Shown: positions 25,454-34,304, counted from the first letter of the stretch. The stretch is DNA of 64,000 nt from Glutamicibacter sp002979865 (GCF_050030965.1 NZ_CP188297.1:558001-622000); one strand, 5' to 3'. Numbers and translations are program-made. The notes: generated by a model from the letters alone, not told the origin.

Positions 25454-26449
25454 CTAATTGCGTGATGCCACCGGGATCCGGGGGCTGGCGCGCTTCGCGT
25501 TCCGCGCTCCTGAGATCGAGGCCAGGCCAACGGCGAGCAGTGTCAGCAAGGTACCCATGACAGTTGCGGCGGTGACGGACGAACCGGGGGCCGGGAAGAA
25601 AACGTCCAGGAGCAGCGAGCCCACCAGCTGGCCGCCAACGGCCGCGAGGCTGGTGACCAGCACTCCGAGCCGCTTGACCACCAGGGCGGTGATGCCGACG
25701 AACAGGCAACCGAGCAGTCCGCCGATGTAGTACCACCAGGTGCCTGGCAGCGGGTCCAGGCCGATGCCGGCAGGCAACCGCACCAGCATCACCATCGCCA
25801 GGACCACGAACCCGACGGCAAAGTTCACCAGGGTCGCCGCCGTGGCGCCGCCATAAGCCGCCGCTTGCGCGCCGTTGGCAGCTGCCTGGAAGCCCATGAG
25901 CATGCCGACGGCTGCCGAAAGCGCCATTGGCAGGAGCAAGGAGGAAAGGTCCGCGTCGGCTCCGCGCGGGCTGACCGCCCAAACCACGCCGATAATGGTC
26001 AGCACCACGCCGAGGATGCGCAAGGCATTGATCTTGCGCGGCGCGGCCCCGCCAAAGCCCACCCGGTCCATGAACATGGAACCGATTGCCTGGCCGGTCA
26101 CCAGGCAAACGGTGAACAGCGCCACCCCAATGAGCGGCACCGCTGCGGCCTGGCTGAAGACAATCAGGGCACCTACCGCGCCGGCCACCAGGTACCAGCG
26201 CGGGAAACAGCCCTGGGCCAAGGCGCGCGGCACTTGTGCCACCGAGCCGCGCACCGCGGGAACAAAGATGGCCAGCAGTACCAATGCCGCCAAGCCGACA
26301 CCGAAGCTGATGGTTGATGCCGCGATGGCGTCCCCCAGCTTCGCGCCCAGCGCCCCGTTGATGCGCGACTGCACGCACAGCAGCAGGCCCGAAGCGATGG
26401 CAAGCAGGATGAACAGGATCTTTCCGCCGGAGCGGACCTGCGCGGTCAT
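25454..26449 (-). CDS. DMT-superfamily transporter, YdcZ type
   Basis: A 331-residue membrane protein with ten likely TM helices in two DMT_YdcZ repeats. The first repeat starts LLAIASGLLLCVQSRINGALGAKLG and the second LPMALSAAVGMLMGFQAAANGAQA. The substrate is unknown. The ATG at 26449 is used; a TTG six codons upstream, after GAAAGAAC, is an alternative. It is 45 nt upstream of chrA on the same strand. Confidence 0.85.
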   Translation of the reverse strand: MTAQVRSGGKILFILLAIASGLLLCVQSRINGALGAKLGDAIAASTISFGVGLAALVLLAIFVPAVRGSVAQVPRALAQGCFPRWYLVAGAVGALIVFSQAAAVPLIGVALFTVCLVTGQAIGSMFMDRVGFGGAAPRKINALRILGVVLTIIGVVWAVSPRGADADLSSLLLPMALSAAVGMLMGFQAAANGAQAAAYGGATAATLVNFAVGFVVLAMVMLVRLPAGIGLDPLPGTWWYYIGGLLGCLFVGITALVVKRLGVLVTSLAAVGGQLVGSLLLDVFFPAPGSSVTAATVMGTLLTLLAVGLASISGARNAKRASPRIPVASRN

Positions 26450-26509
26450 GGTGGTGCTGGTGGTCAACGGAGTTCTTTCAAGAAGTGGAGGCTGGTGCAG
26501 AATGGCAAA

Positions 26510-26536
26510 AACGGGACCCGCCAGGCGGGTCCCGTT
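26510..26536 (-). terminator. Terminator of the glyS-acetyltransferase operon
   Basis: A 13-bp perfect stem (AACGGGACCCGCC/GGCGGGTCCCGTT) with a very short loop. On the minus strand it is followed by TTTTGCC. It lies 10 nt past the acetyltransferase stop. Confidence 0.85.
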
Positions 26537-26546
26537 CTTGCTGGCA

Positions 26547-27476
26547 TTACTTCGCCGCGTCGCTGGCGAGGATATGCGTCGTGGATATGACGGTGGCCTG
26601 GTCAACCACTGCCAACGCATCAATCAGCGAGGAGAGGACGAACATCGACGAGTCGACTTCCAGCTTCACCGGGTACTGGTGGATCAGCATGGCGACCATG
26701 TCGCGCACCGCTTCTGCCACTTCGTCATCGCTGAAGGCCGGGTTGTGGCCTACCAGCACGTCGGTTGGGGCGTTCTCGCGGGCGGGCACGTAGCTGACCG
26801 CGAAAGCCAGCGGAACACCGCCCTCGCGCTTCGGCTTGTCGCGCAGCACCAGGGCGCCCTGCGCGCCGGTGTGCTCGTCGAGCAGCATGCGCTGCGCCGA
26901 ACCCACGGTCATCTTGGCTGGATCCCAACCGGTGTGCACCGCGTTGTAGAAATCCATCACCAGCTGGGTCAGCTCGACACTGCCGGTGGACAGGTCCTCG
27001 ATCACCCGGTCATTGGTGTCGAAAACCGGTTCAGCCAGAGCCCCCGGCTCCAGGATGACATCGCGCGAGACCTGGATTTCTCCCAGGCCCAGCGACTGGC
27101 AGAAGCCAGCCGCCGCGGCAGCAGGATCGCCCGCGGTCACCGTGTAGCGGGCCTTGAGCTCCTGCGCCTGGCCGGCCGAGATCTGCTTGCGCAGCTGTTC
27201 CACCAGGGCGGTGCCCACGCCGGACCGGCGCTGCTCGGCGGCTACCTCGACATAGAGCCACAGGCGCTGCGGATGCAGCGAGGAAGCGAACACCACCCCG
27301 GCGCCGATAGCCACCTGGTCAACGGTGGCTACCAGCGTGCGGGAGAACGGTGCATCGCTGTTTTCGCGCAGCATGGTGCGGTCCTGGTGGGCCTGCGGGG
27401 AACGCGGGTCGCCGAAGATCTGCAGCAGCTGGAGGTCGTCCCCGGAGCGCCACAGGCGGAATTCCAGTTCGTTCAT
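26547..27476 (-). CDS. GNAT N-acetyltransferase, tandem-domain
   Basis: A 309-residue protein, twice the usual GNAT length. The first half has the acetyl-CoA pyrophosphate loop EQRRSGVGTALVEQL (about 80-95) after a LWLYVEVAAE strand. The second half is a degenerate GNAT-like domain resembling mycothiol-synthase-like tandem enzymes. The substrate is unknown. It starts 6 nt after the glyS stop, so it is co-transcribed with it and ends at the terminator at 26510-26536. Confidence 0.78.
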   Translation of the reverse strand: MNELEFRLWRSGDDLQLLQIFGDPRSPQAHQDRTMLRENSDAPFSRTLVATVDQVAIGAGVVFASSLHPQRLWLYVEVAAEQRRSGVGTALVEQLRKQISAGQAQELKARYTVTAGDPAAAAAGFCQSLGLGEIQVSRDVILEPGALAEPVFDTNDRVIEDLSTGSVELTQLVMDFYNAVHTGWDPAKMTVGSAQRMLLDEHTGAQGALVLRDKPKREGGVPLAFAVSYVPARENAPTDVLVGHNPAFSDDEVAEAVRDMVAMLIHQYPVKLEVDSSMFVLSSLIDALAVVDQATVISTTHILASDAAK

Positions 27477-27482
27477 CGGGCT

Positions 27483-28868
27483 CTAGGCTCCGTTCAGGCG
27501 CTCGGAAAGGTAAGCGGTGACCTGGTCCAGGGAAACACGTTCCTGGGACATGGTGTCGCGTTCGCGGATGGTCACGGCCTGGTCCTCGAGGGTGTCGAAG
27601 TCCACGGTGATGCAGAACGGGGTGCCGATCTCATCCTGGCGGCGGTAGCGGCGGCCAATGGCACCGGCGTCATCGAAGTCGATGTTCCAGCGCTTGCGCA
27701 GCTCGGCAGCCAGGTCCTTGGCCTTCGGGGAAAGGTTCTCATTGCGGCTCAGCGGCAGCACCGCGGCCTTGACCGGAGCCAGGCGCGGATCGAGCTTGAG
27801 CACGGTGCGCTTGTCCACGCCGCCCTTGGTGTTCGGTGCTTCGTCCTCGGTGTAGGCATCGACCAGGAAGGCCATCATGGAACGGGTCAAGCCGAAGGAA
27901 GGCTCGATCACGTAGGGGGTGTAGCGCTCACCGGTGGCCTGGTTGAAGTAGGACAGCTCGGAGCCCGAAGCCTTCGCATGGCTGGACAGGTCGTAGTCGG
28001 TGCGGTTGGCAACGCCCATGAGCTCGCCCCACTCCGAGCCCTGGAAGCCGAAGCGGTACTCGAAGTCGATGGTGCCGGCCGAGTAGTGCGCGCGCTCGTC
28101 TTCTGGCACGTCGAACTGGCGCAGGTTCTCTTCCTTGATGCCCAGATCCAGGAACCATGCCCAGCAATCCTTGACCCACTGGTCGAAGAAGGCGGGGGCA
28201 TCTTCTGGAGCGGTGAAGAACTCGATTTCCATCTGCTCGAACTCGCGGGTGCGGAAGATGAAGTTGCCCGGGGTGATTTCGTTGCGGAAAGCCTTGCCGA
28301 TCTGGCCGATGCCGAATGGCGGCTTCTTGCGCGAGGCGGTGAGCACGTTGGCGAAGTTCACGAAGATGCCCTGGGCGGTCTCCGGACGCATATAAGCCAG
28401 GCCGGCTTCGGTATCCACTGGGCCCAGGAAGGTCTTCATCAGGCCGGAGAACATCTGCGGCTCGGTGAACTGGCCCTTGGTGCCGCAGTCAGGGCAGGCG
28501 ATCTCGCTCATCCCGTCCTTGGCCGCACGGCCCTTCTTGGCCTCGAAAGCCTCGATCAGGTGGTCCTGGCGGTGGCGCTTGTGGCACTGGATGCATTCGA
28601 CCAGCGGGTCGGTGAAGGTGGCCACGTGGCCCGATGCTTCCCAGACAGCCTTGGGCAAGATGATCGACGAGTCCAGGCCAACCATGTCCTCGCGGCCGCG
28701 AACGAAGTTCTGCCACCACTCGCGCTTGATGTTTTCCTTCAGTTCGGTGCCCAGGGGACCGTAATCCCATGCCGAACGGGAACCACCGTAGATTTCACCA
28801 GCCTGGAAAACGAATCCTCGACGCTTTGCGAGGGAAATAACCTGGTCTAGCTTGGACTGTGGCGCCAT
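27483..28868 (-). CDS. glyS: Glycine--tRNA ligase, dimeric (GlyQS-like) type
   Basis: Class II aminoacyl-tRNA synthetase of 461 residues charging tRNA-Gly; the single-chain alpha2 type found in actinobacteria, archaea and eukaryotes. It begins with QVISLAKRRGFVFQAGEIYGG. Further blocks are ESSIILPKAVWEASGH-like (SSIILPKAVWEASGH), the zinc-like CIQCHKRH and CPDCGTKG pairs, motif 2 FGIGQIGKAFRNEITP, and motif 3 VIEPSFGLTRSMMAFL near residue 320. No T-box leader is seen upstream. Confidence 0.97.
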   Translation of the reverse strand: MAPQSKLDQVISLAKRRGFVFQAGEIYGGSRSAWDYGPLGTELKENIKREWWQNFVRGREDMVGLDSSIILPKAVWEASGHVATFTDPLVECIQCHKRHRQDHLIEAFEAKKGRAAKDGMSEIACPDCGTKGQFTEPQMFSGLMKTFLGPVDTEAGLAYMRPETAQGIFVNFANVLTASRKKPPFGIGQIGKAFRNEITPGNFIFRTREFEQMEIEFFTAPEDAPAFFDQWVKDCWAWFLDLGIKEENLRQFDVPEDERAHYSAGTIDFEYRFGFQGSEWGELMGVANRTDYDLSSHAKASGSELSYFNQATGERYTPYVIEPSFGLTRSMMAFLVDAYTEDEAPNTKGGVDKRTVLKLDPRLAPVKAAVLPLSRNENLSPKAKDLAAELRKRWNIDFDDAGAIGRRYRRQDEIGTPFCITVDFDTLEDQAVTIRERDTMSQERVSLDQVTAYLSERLNGA

Positions 28869-29048
28869 ATCAACTCCAATGGGAATTACGAGGCCGCTGG
28901 TTGCGGTCCGTAGAAAAATACATACCTTCCAAGGGTATCGTTTCCGCGGCCTGCAGACGAAGCCGAATCAGGTAACGCCGACGTGAACTTCCACGCCTTT
29001 GGCCGATTCTAACGATGCAGCGCGCTTATTTAGGGAAGAATGGAAGCC

Positions 29049-29279
29049 ATGAGTGCCAACGAAGCTTTTGACCTAGAAATCCGCGACGAGTCCATCCGCT
29101 TGGGCCAGTTGCTCAAGCTTGCCTCCCTGGCCGAGGATGGCATCCACGCCAAGGAAATGATTTCCGACGGAATCGTCACCGTCAACGGAGAGGTGGACAC
29201 CCGTCGCGGGGCGCAGATCCGCCCCGGCGACGTGGTGTGCGTGAATGGTGAATGCGTGAAGGTCACCGCGCAGCAGTAG
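29049..29279 (+). CDS. Small S4-domain RNA-binding protein
   Basis: A 76-residue protein that is a single S4 fold (YbcJ/YaaA-like): IRLGQLLKLASLAEDGIHAKEMISDGIVTVNGEVDTRRG spans residues about 16-55, followed by the conserved GDVV strand. Starts at 29040 and 29049 are both possible. It probably binds structured RNA such as rRNA. It is divergent from glyS and its stop abuts that of the convergent esterase gene with no gap. Confidence 0.85.
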   Translation: MSANEAFDLEIRDESIRLGQLLKLASLAEDGIHAKEMISDGIVTVNGEVDTRRGAQIRPGDVVCVNGECVKVTAQQ

Positions 29280-29930
29280 TCAGCTTTTCCCCAGGACGAC
29301 CCTGTTGAGGAACTCGGCCACATCCTGCAGTTCTTCCATGCACACCGAGTGGCCAATCTGCCGGTAGGTTTCACTGGCCAATTCGGTGTGCCCCGGAACC
29401 CACCCCAGGGTGTATTCGATCTTGTCCCGGGTGATCACCGGGTCAGCCAGGTCGCGGCCCCAGAACAGCGGCAGCGGCTTTTCTGCCAGCTTCGCGTCGT
29501 CGAATATATCCAAGGGCCCGGGATCCACGGCGAAGCCCGAGAGCCCGACGACGGCTTCAATGGAATCGGGCTGGTAGCGTGCCAATGAAGTCGCCATGGC
29601 CATGCCCTGGGAGAAACCGAGCAGGGTGATCGAGGAGTGCTGCTTTACCAGCGGTTCCAGCAATGCCCATAGCGCTTCGACGCTGCGTGCCACCGACTCG
29701 ATGGAGTAATCGATTTCCTGGGTCAGCGGGAACCAGCTGTACCCCGGGCCTGCTTGGAGCGGTGCGCGCACCGAGAGGTAAGTGAACTCTTCGGGCAGAT
29801 GCTGCGAGAGCCCCATGAGGTCTTGTTCATTCGAGCCATAGCCGTGCAGGAACACCAGCAGCGGAGTTCCAAGGCGGGATTCGTCGTTACGGGAGATGAT
29901 GGCCACTGGAGCCTGGTCCGGGATAGTCAT
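29280..29930 (-). CDS. Alpha/beta hydrolase, phospholipase/carboxylesterase type
   Basis: A 216-residue esterase of the YpfH/AHH family. The oxyanion region is VFLHGYGSNEQDL, the nucleophile Ser lies in LLGFSQGMAMA, the acid is the Asp in GRDLADPVI, and the catalytic His follows in WVPGHTEL or RQIGHSV. No signal peptide is present, so it is cytosolic. Its ATG overlaps by 4 nt the end of a short upstream open frame that looks like a lipid-kinase fragment. Confidence 0.85.
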   Translation of the reverse strand: MTIPDQAPVAIISRNDESRLGTPLLVFLHGYGSNEQDLMGLSQHLPEEFTYLSVRAPLQAGPGYSWFPLTQEIDYSIESVARSVEALWALLEPLVKQHSSITLLGFSQGMAMATSLARYQPDSIEAVVGLSGFAVDPGPLDIFDDAKLAEKPLPLFWGRDLADPVITRDKIEYTLGWVPGHTELASETYRQIGHSVCMEELQDVAEFLNRVVLGKS

Positions 29931-30060
29931 AGTTCCCCAAGACTATCGAACAGGACCTCGCGGGGAACTACAGCTAGCTCAGCGCTTCCGCGGCCCGATT
30001 CCATCAAGTCCCCGTCCACCGGCGATGGCAGCGCCCGGGTGCAGCAGAACTTCCCCATAA
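29927..30060 (-). pseudogene. Probable C-terminal fragment of a diacylglycerol kinase-like gene
   Basis: The minus-strand frame ending at 29927 encodes ALPSPVDGDLMESGRGSAEL followed by VVPREVLFDSLGEL. The VDGD motif followed by a beta strand and VVPR resembles the very end of YegS/DgkB lipid kinases. The catalytic N-terminal domain is absent; the frame reaches back only to about 30133 with a TTG as possible start. It overlaps the esterase start by 4 nt. This is judged from a short motif, so another origin is possible. Confidence 0.35.
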
Positions 30061-30134
30061 TCGCCGTCGAATCTGCTGAAGGCGTTGGCCGGCACTCTCC
30101 TGGAACCTTGGTCTTCCAAGGCCTGGAAATCAAG

Positions 30135-30165
30135 TTGACATGTTACAAGATTATAAATCTTGTAA
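30135..30165. promoter_or_regulatory. 23-bp palindrome with overlapping promoter elements
   Basis: TTACAAGATT (30143-30152) and AATCTTGTAA (30156-30165) are perfect inverted arms around ATA. A minus-strand TATAAT (30155-30150) lies inside, and TTGACA (30135-30140) abuts it on the plus strand. It looks like an operator governing one or both divergent units (esterase, SHOCT gene). No regulator gene is next to it. Confidence 0.6.
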
Positions 30166-30282
30166 AAATTGCTTAGCTTTCCAAGCTTTTCGTGTTCAAC
30201 TGGACCAACCGCCTCTCGGTCCTCCGGAACGCCGCTCTCGCCGGACGGGACGGCGACAGCGACAGAGTTAGGAATAGGCGCC

Positions 30283-30681
30283 ATGGACGAAATTGAATAC
30301 AGCGAAAATATTCCGGGGCAGCTGCAAGAGGATCTCGATAGTTTCGGGTACATCGAACCGGACCCGGGAAGCGCTTCGTCCCTATTCGATAACGTGGACA
30401 CCGTATTTTCAGTCGGCATTCCCCTGTTCGCCATGCTCTTTATCGCCGTTATCGGATTGATCATCTTCGTAGCGGTGCGCAATTACCGCAAAGCCAAGAG
30501 CGCCGGTTTTGATCCGCTGACCCTGGAAACCGAACTGATGGCAAGAGCCGCTAATTCAGCTATGCTGACGCCGGAAAAATCCCTTGAGGACAAGCTTGCC
30601 GAACTCGATTCCCTGCACTCGCGAGGAATCATTACCCGCGACGAGTACTTGCAGGCGCGCCGGGACGCTTTGAGCGACTAG
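30283..30681 (+). CDS. SHOCT-domain membrane protein
   Basis: A 132-residue protein. An acidic N-terminal stretch of about 40 residues is followed by one TM helix (about 43-66, GIPLFAMLFIAVIGLIIFVAV), a basic linker, and a C-terminal SHOCT motif SLEDKLAELDSLHSRGIITR with DEYLQARRDAL. SHOCT tails are short interaction modules in many actinobacterial membrane proteins. The ATG at 30283 follows AGGAATAG. It was chosen over an upstream in-frame start that lacks a Shine-Dalgarno. Confidence 0.8.
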   Translation: MDEIEYSENIPGQLQEDLDSFGYIEPDPGSASSLFDNVDTVFSVGIPLFAMLFIAVIGLIIFVAVRNYRKAKSAGFDPLTLETELMARAANSAMLTPEKSLEDKLAELDSLHSRGIITRDEYLQARRDALSD

Positions 30682-30714
30682 CACGGCGGCTCATGGAATC
30701 ATCCTCGGGAATGA

Positions 30715-30743
30715 TTGACTATAAGTTACCCATTGGTAACAAT
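30715..30743 (+). promoter_or_regulatory. Promoter of the SGNH hydrolase with inverted repeat
   Basis: TTGACT (30715-30720), 17 nt, then AACAAT (30738-30743), which ends 6 nt before the GTG at 30750. The spacer and -10 carry the inverted repeat GTTACC-CATT-GGTAAC (30725-30740), a possible operator. This promoter decides the start codon. Confidence 0.65.
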
Positions 30744-30749
30744 AGATTC

Positions 30750-31607
30750 GTGCCAAACGATTCTGCTTCTGAACCATCAACATCCGCCAATGCCCCACTG
30801 CATCCGTGGCGCCGCTATGTCGCCATTGGGGACTCGTTCACCGAGGGCATCGGCGACCCCGACCCGTCGAGCACCGGCCGCCACCTTGGCTGGGCCGACC
30901 GCTTGGCCCATGAGCTCAGCCGCACCGTCCCGGACTTCTCGTATGCCAATCTCGCCATTCGAGGCCGGCTGATCGGCCAGATCGTTGCCGAACAGCTCGA
31001 TCCCTGCATTGACCTGAAGCCCGATCTGATCTCGCTCTGCGCAGGCGGCAACGACGTCCTGCGCCCGGGCGGGGATCCAGACAAGATTGCAGATATCCTC
31101 GACAATGCGGTAGCCAAGCTCACCGATACGGGCGCCACGCTCTTGCTCTTCACCGGGCCCGATATTCGCGATACCCCGGTTTTGGGAAGCATCCGAGGCA
31201 AGGTGGCGATCTACAACGAAAACGTGCGCACCGTAGCCGCCCGCCACGACGCCATCGTGGCGGACATGTGGGCCTTGCAGGAGTTGCACCAATCCCAGAT
31301 GTGGGCACCGGATCGCCTGCACTTCTCCCCCGCCGGGCACCAGCGCATTGCCGCCATGGCACTGGACTCGCTGAACGTCGCGCATCCGCTGGACACCGAA
31401 ATCGTTCCGGCCGTGGATGAACGCAGCTGGAGGGAAGCCCGCAAGGAGGATCTGCAGTGGGCGCGCGAGCATCTTGCTCCCTGGGTATTGCGCCGCCTGC
31501 GCCACCAGTCCTCCGGCGACGGCATCACCCCGAAACGGCCCTCGGCCACGCCGTTTGCGCAGACCAAGCCAAACGACTCGCTCGGCGCCGGCGACAGCGC
31601 CAAGTAG
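30750..31607 (+). CDS. SGNH/GDSL hydrolase
   Basis: A 285-residue cytosolic esterase/lipase-fold protein. Block I is AIGDSFTEGIGDPDP with the nucleophile Ser, block III is LCAGGNDVL, and block V is DRLHFSPAGHQR with catalytic Asp and His. About 60 C-terminal residues extend beyond the fold. The GTG at 30750 is preferred over an upstream ATG at 30693 because that ATG lies ahead of the promoter, and the message then is leaderless. The substrate is unknown. Confidence 0.87.
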   Translation: MPNDSASEPSTSANAPLHPWRRYVAIGDSFTEGIGDPDPSSTGRHLGWADRLAHELSRTVPDFSYANLAIRGRLIGQIVAEQLDPCIDLKPDLISLCAGGNDVLRPGGDPDKIADILDNAVAKLTDTGATLLLFTGPDIRDTPVLGSIRGKVAIYNENVRTVAARHDAIVADMWALQELHQSQMWAPDRLHFSPAGHQRIAAMALDSLNVAHPLDTEIVPAVDERSWREARKEDLQWAREHLAPWVLRRLRHQSSGDGITPKRPSATPFAQTKPNDSLGAGDSAK

Positions 31608-31613
31608 GCATGA

Positions 31614-31662
31614 AAAGCCTGAAGCAGTTCCACCGACTACTGGCGGAACTGCTTCAGGCTTT
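31614..31662. terminator. Bidirectional terminator between SGNH gene and metX
   Basis: The 18-nt arms AAAGCCTGAAGCAGTTCC and its exact complement (31645-31662) form a perfect stem with A/T ends on both sides. It serves the convergent SGNH and metYX units. Confidence 0.88.
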
Positions 31663-31689
31663 GAAATCTTCCCGAGCCCCTTCCGGGGT

Positions 31690-32835
31690 TCAGTCTCCGA
31701 ACACCAAGGTCCGAAGCACGCCATCGAGCTGCGTGGCATCGGTCAGGAATCCATCGTGGCCAATCGGCGAATCAATGTAGTGCACCGGTTTTGGCTTGGC
31801 CAGCGACGAAGCCAGCTTCACTGACTGCTCAGGAAAGTACAACCGGTCAGTGGTTACCGCGGCAACCACCACGTTGACCTTCGCCAGTCGCGCCAAGGCG
31901 GCTTCCAGGGATTCATGGCCGCGAGCCACATCATGGCTCATCAGCGCCTCGGTGAGCACCAGGTAGCTGTTGGCATCGAAACGATTCACCAACTTGCTGG
32001 CCTGATGGTCAAGATAGCTTTCCACCTGGTACCGCCCGCGAGGCCCCTCGAGCAGACCCGTTGGCTTCTCGCCATCCTGCGGGTTGCGCGAGAAACGGGT
32101 TTCAAGCTCGGCCTCGGAACGATAGGTGATGTGGGCCAGGCGGCGAGCCAAGCCAAGACCGGCGTCCGGGCGCGCATCGTTGCCGTAGTAGTCGCCATTG
32201 CAGAAGTGCGGATCCAACCGGATGGATTGGGTTTGCACCTGTGCAAAGGCAATTTGCTCGGCAGTCGCCTGCGCGCTCGAGGCCATCACTACGAGGTTCT
32301 TGACCTGGTCGGGGAACTCGACGGCGTATTCCAACGCGCGCGCACCGCCCATCGAACCGCCAATGACCGCATGCCAGGAATCGATTCCCAGTTGCTTGGC
32401 CAGCCGCGCTTCAAGGCGCACCGAGTCCTTGATGGTGACGAAGGGAAAGCTCGAACCGTAGGGCAGGCCCTGGTCGCCCAAGGACGAGGGGCCGGTGGAA
32501 CCATTGCAACCACCCACCATGTTGATGGACACGACAAAGTACTCATTGGTGTCAACCGTGGCGCCGGGGCCTACGAGCTCTTCCCACCAGCCGGCGCTTT
32601 GCGAATCGCCTTGCGCAACGTGGGCGTCACCGGTGAGCGCATGCATCACCAGCACCGCGTTGGAGCCATCAGCTGCTAGCGTCCCCCACGTTTCATAGGC
32701 CAGCACCACGTCCGGAAGGAATCCACCGAATTCGAAGTGGTGCTCCCCCACGGACTTACGGCGCAAAATGCCGTCTTGTCCGCCGGCGAGCTCTTCGGCG
32801 CGCAGAGTATCTTCAGTAGTCACAATGGATGCCAT
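31690..32835 (-). CDS. metX: Homoserine O-acetyltransferase
   Basis: Acetylates L-homoserine with acetyl-CoA, the first committed step of methionine synthesis here. It is an alpha/beta hydrolase fold of 381 residues: LAYETWGTL, NAVLVMHALTGDAHV, nucleophile Ser in IGGSMGGARALEYA (about residues 155-168), and C-terminal Asp/His in HYIDSPIGHDGF. Substrate choice (acetyl rather than succinyl) follows from MetX family membership and was not tested. It starts 2 nt after the metY stop, so both respond to the riboswitch upstream of metY. Confidence 0.95.
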   Translation of the reverse strand: MASIVTTEDTLRAEELAGGQDGILRRKSVGEHHFEFGGFLPDVVLAYETWGTLAADGSNAVLVMHALTGDAHVAQGDSQSAGWWEELVGPGATVDTNEYFVVSINMVGGCNGSTGPSSLGDQGLPYGSSFPFVTIKDSVRLEARLAKQLGIDSWHAVIGGSMGGARALEYAVEFPDQVKNLVVMASSAQATAEQIAFAQVQTQSIRLDPHFCNGDYYGNDARPDAGLGLARRLAHITYRSEAELETRFSRNPQDGEKPTGLLEGPRGRYQVESYLDHQASKLVNRFDANSYLVLTEALMSHDVARGHESLEAALARLAKVNVVVAAVTTDRLYFPEQSVKLASSLAKPKPVHYIDSPIGHDGFLTDATQLDGVLRTLVFGD

Positions 32836-32837
32836 GC

Positions 32838-34181
32838 CTAGAGGGTTTCCTGCAGTTCCTTGTTCTCGAGGGCTGCAACAGCTTGGAAGCCCAGTTCCAG
32901 ATCGGCCAGAATATCCTTGATATTCTCCAGTCCGACGCTCAGCCGCACCAGTCCCGGGCTCACGCCGGCCGCAACCTGCTCCGCTTCGGAGAGCTGGGCA
33001 TGGGTGGTGGAGGCCGGGTGGATGACCAAGGAGCGCACGTCGCCGATGTTCGCGACATTGGAGTGCAATACCAGTGCGTCCACGAAGGCCTGGCCGGCTT
33101 CCGAACCGCCCTCCAGTTCGAACGCGATGATCGAGCCGGCGCCCTGATCGCTGTACTTCTGCGCACGCTCATGCCAAGGCGAGGACTTCAGGCCTGCGTA
33201 AGCGACCTTCTGCACTTCCTCGCGGGCTTCGAGCCAATTGGCAACTTCTACGGCATTCTGGCCGTGGCGCTCAATGCGTAGCGACAAGGTTTCCAGGCCC
33301 TGCGCGATCAAGAACGCGTTGAACGGCGCAACCGAAGAACCCAAATCGCGCAGCAACTGCACGCGGGCCTTGAGGATGTAGGCCAGATTGGCGCCCAGGA
33401 TGCCGTTGACACCCAGGTCGCGGGCGAAGACCAGGCCGTTGTAGGACTCGTCCGGGGTGTTGAAGCCCGGGAAGCGGTCGGCGTCCTTGGCGAAGTCGAA
33501 GTTGCCCGAGTCCACGATGACACCGGCAATGGCATTGCCGTGGCCGCCAAGGAACTTGGTGGCCGAATGGATCACGATATCCGCACCCCACTCGATCGGG
33601 CGGATCAGGTACGGGGTGGCCAGGGTGTTGTCCACCAGCAGCGGCACGCCAGCTTCGTGGGCGATCGCCGAGATGCCCTCGATGTCCAGGACGTCCTGTC
33701 GCGGATTGGAGATGGTTTCCCCGAAGAAGGCCTTGGTGTTCGGACGCACCGCGGCACGCCAATCATCCAGGTTGTCCGGGTCCGAAACGAAGGTGACCTC
33801 GATGCCCAGGCGCTTGAGCGTGTGCTTGAGCAGGTTCTGGGTTCCGCCATACAGGCTGGGGCTGGCCACCAGGTGGTCGCCGGCTTCGGCCAAATTCAAG
33901 ATAGCGAAAGTGGTGGCAGCCTGTCCCGAGGAGAGCAGCAGTGCTCCAACGCCGCCCTCCAGGTCAGCGATGCGGGTTTCCACCGCGTCGGTGGTCGGGT
34001 TGCCGATACGGGTGTAGATCGGCTCCAGTTCCTGCAGCGCGAAACGTGCAGCAGCGCTCTGGGCGCTGGGGAAGACGAAAGAGGTGGTTTGGAAAATCGG
34101 GAGAGCCCGTGCTCCGGTCGTCGGATCCGGGGTCTGGCCGGAGTGGATCTGACGGGTTTCAAATGACCAGTTATTGCTCAT
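32838..34181 (-). CDS. metY: O-acetylhomoserine sulfhydrylase
   Basis: PLP enzyme that converts O-acetylhomoserine and sulfide to homocysteine. The 447 residues show the Cys/Met-metabolism fold: PIFQTTSFVF, YTRIGNPTTDAVE, LLLSSGQAAT, VDNTLATPYLIRP, and the PLP lysine in HSATKFLGGHGN (about 205-216). The ATG at 34181 follows a strong Shine-Dalgarno GGAGGAAACC; the frame continues upstream only through the riboswitch leader. It forms an operon with metX. Confidence 0.96.
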   Translation of the reverse strand: MSNNWSFETRQIHSGQTPDPTTGARALPIFQTTSFVFPSAQSAAARFALQELEPIYTRIGNPTTDAVETRIADLEGGVGALLLSSGQAATTFAILNLAEAGDHLVASPSLYGGTQNLLKHTLKRLGIEVTFVSDPDNLDDWRAAVRPNTKAFFGETISNPRQDVLDIEGISAIAHEAGVPLLVDNTLATPYLIRPIEWGADIVIHSATKFLGGHGNAIAGVIVDSGNFDFAKDADRFPGFNTPDESYNGLVFARDLGVNGILGANLAYILKARVQLLRDLGSSVAPFNAFLIAQGLETLSLRIERHGQNAVEVANWLEAREEVQKVAYAGLKSSPWHERAQKYSDQGAGSIIAFELEGGSEAGQAFVDALVLHSNVANIGDVRSLVIHPASTTHAQLSEAEQVAAGVSPGLVRLSVGLENIKDILADLELGFQAVAALENKELQETL

Positions 34182-34304
34182 GGTTTCCTCCAAATAGCGT
34201 TTCATGACTATGGGGGTACGCCACTGAAAAGACACCGACAGGAAGCACCATATCGTGACGACTTCCAGGGGTAACCCGCGCTTGTCCTTGATGCCTTGTG
34301 CGTT

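Noticed and set aside
28869..29039. T-box leader ahead of glyS
   Set aside because: No specifier loop or AGGGTGG-like T-box sequence was seen on the minus strand.
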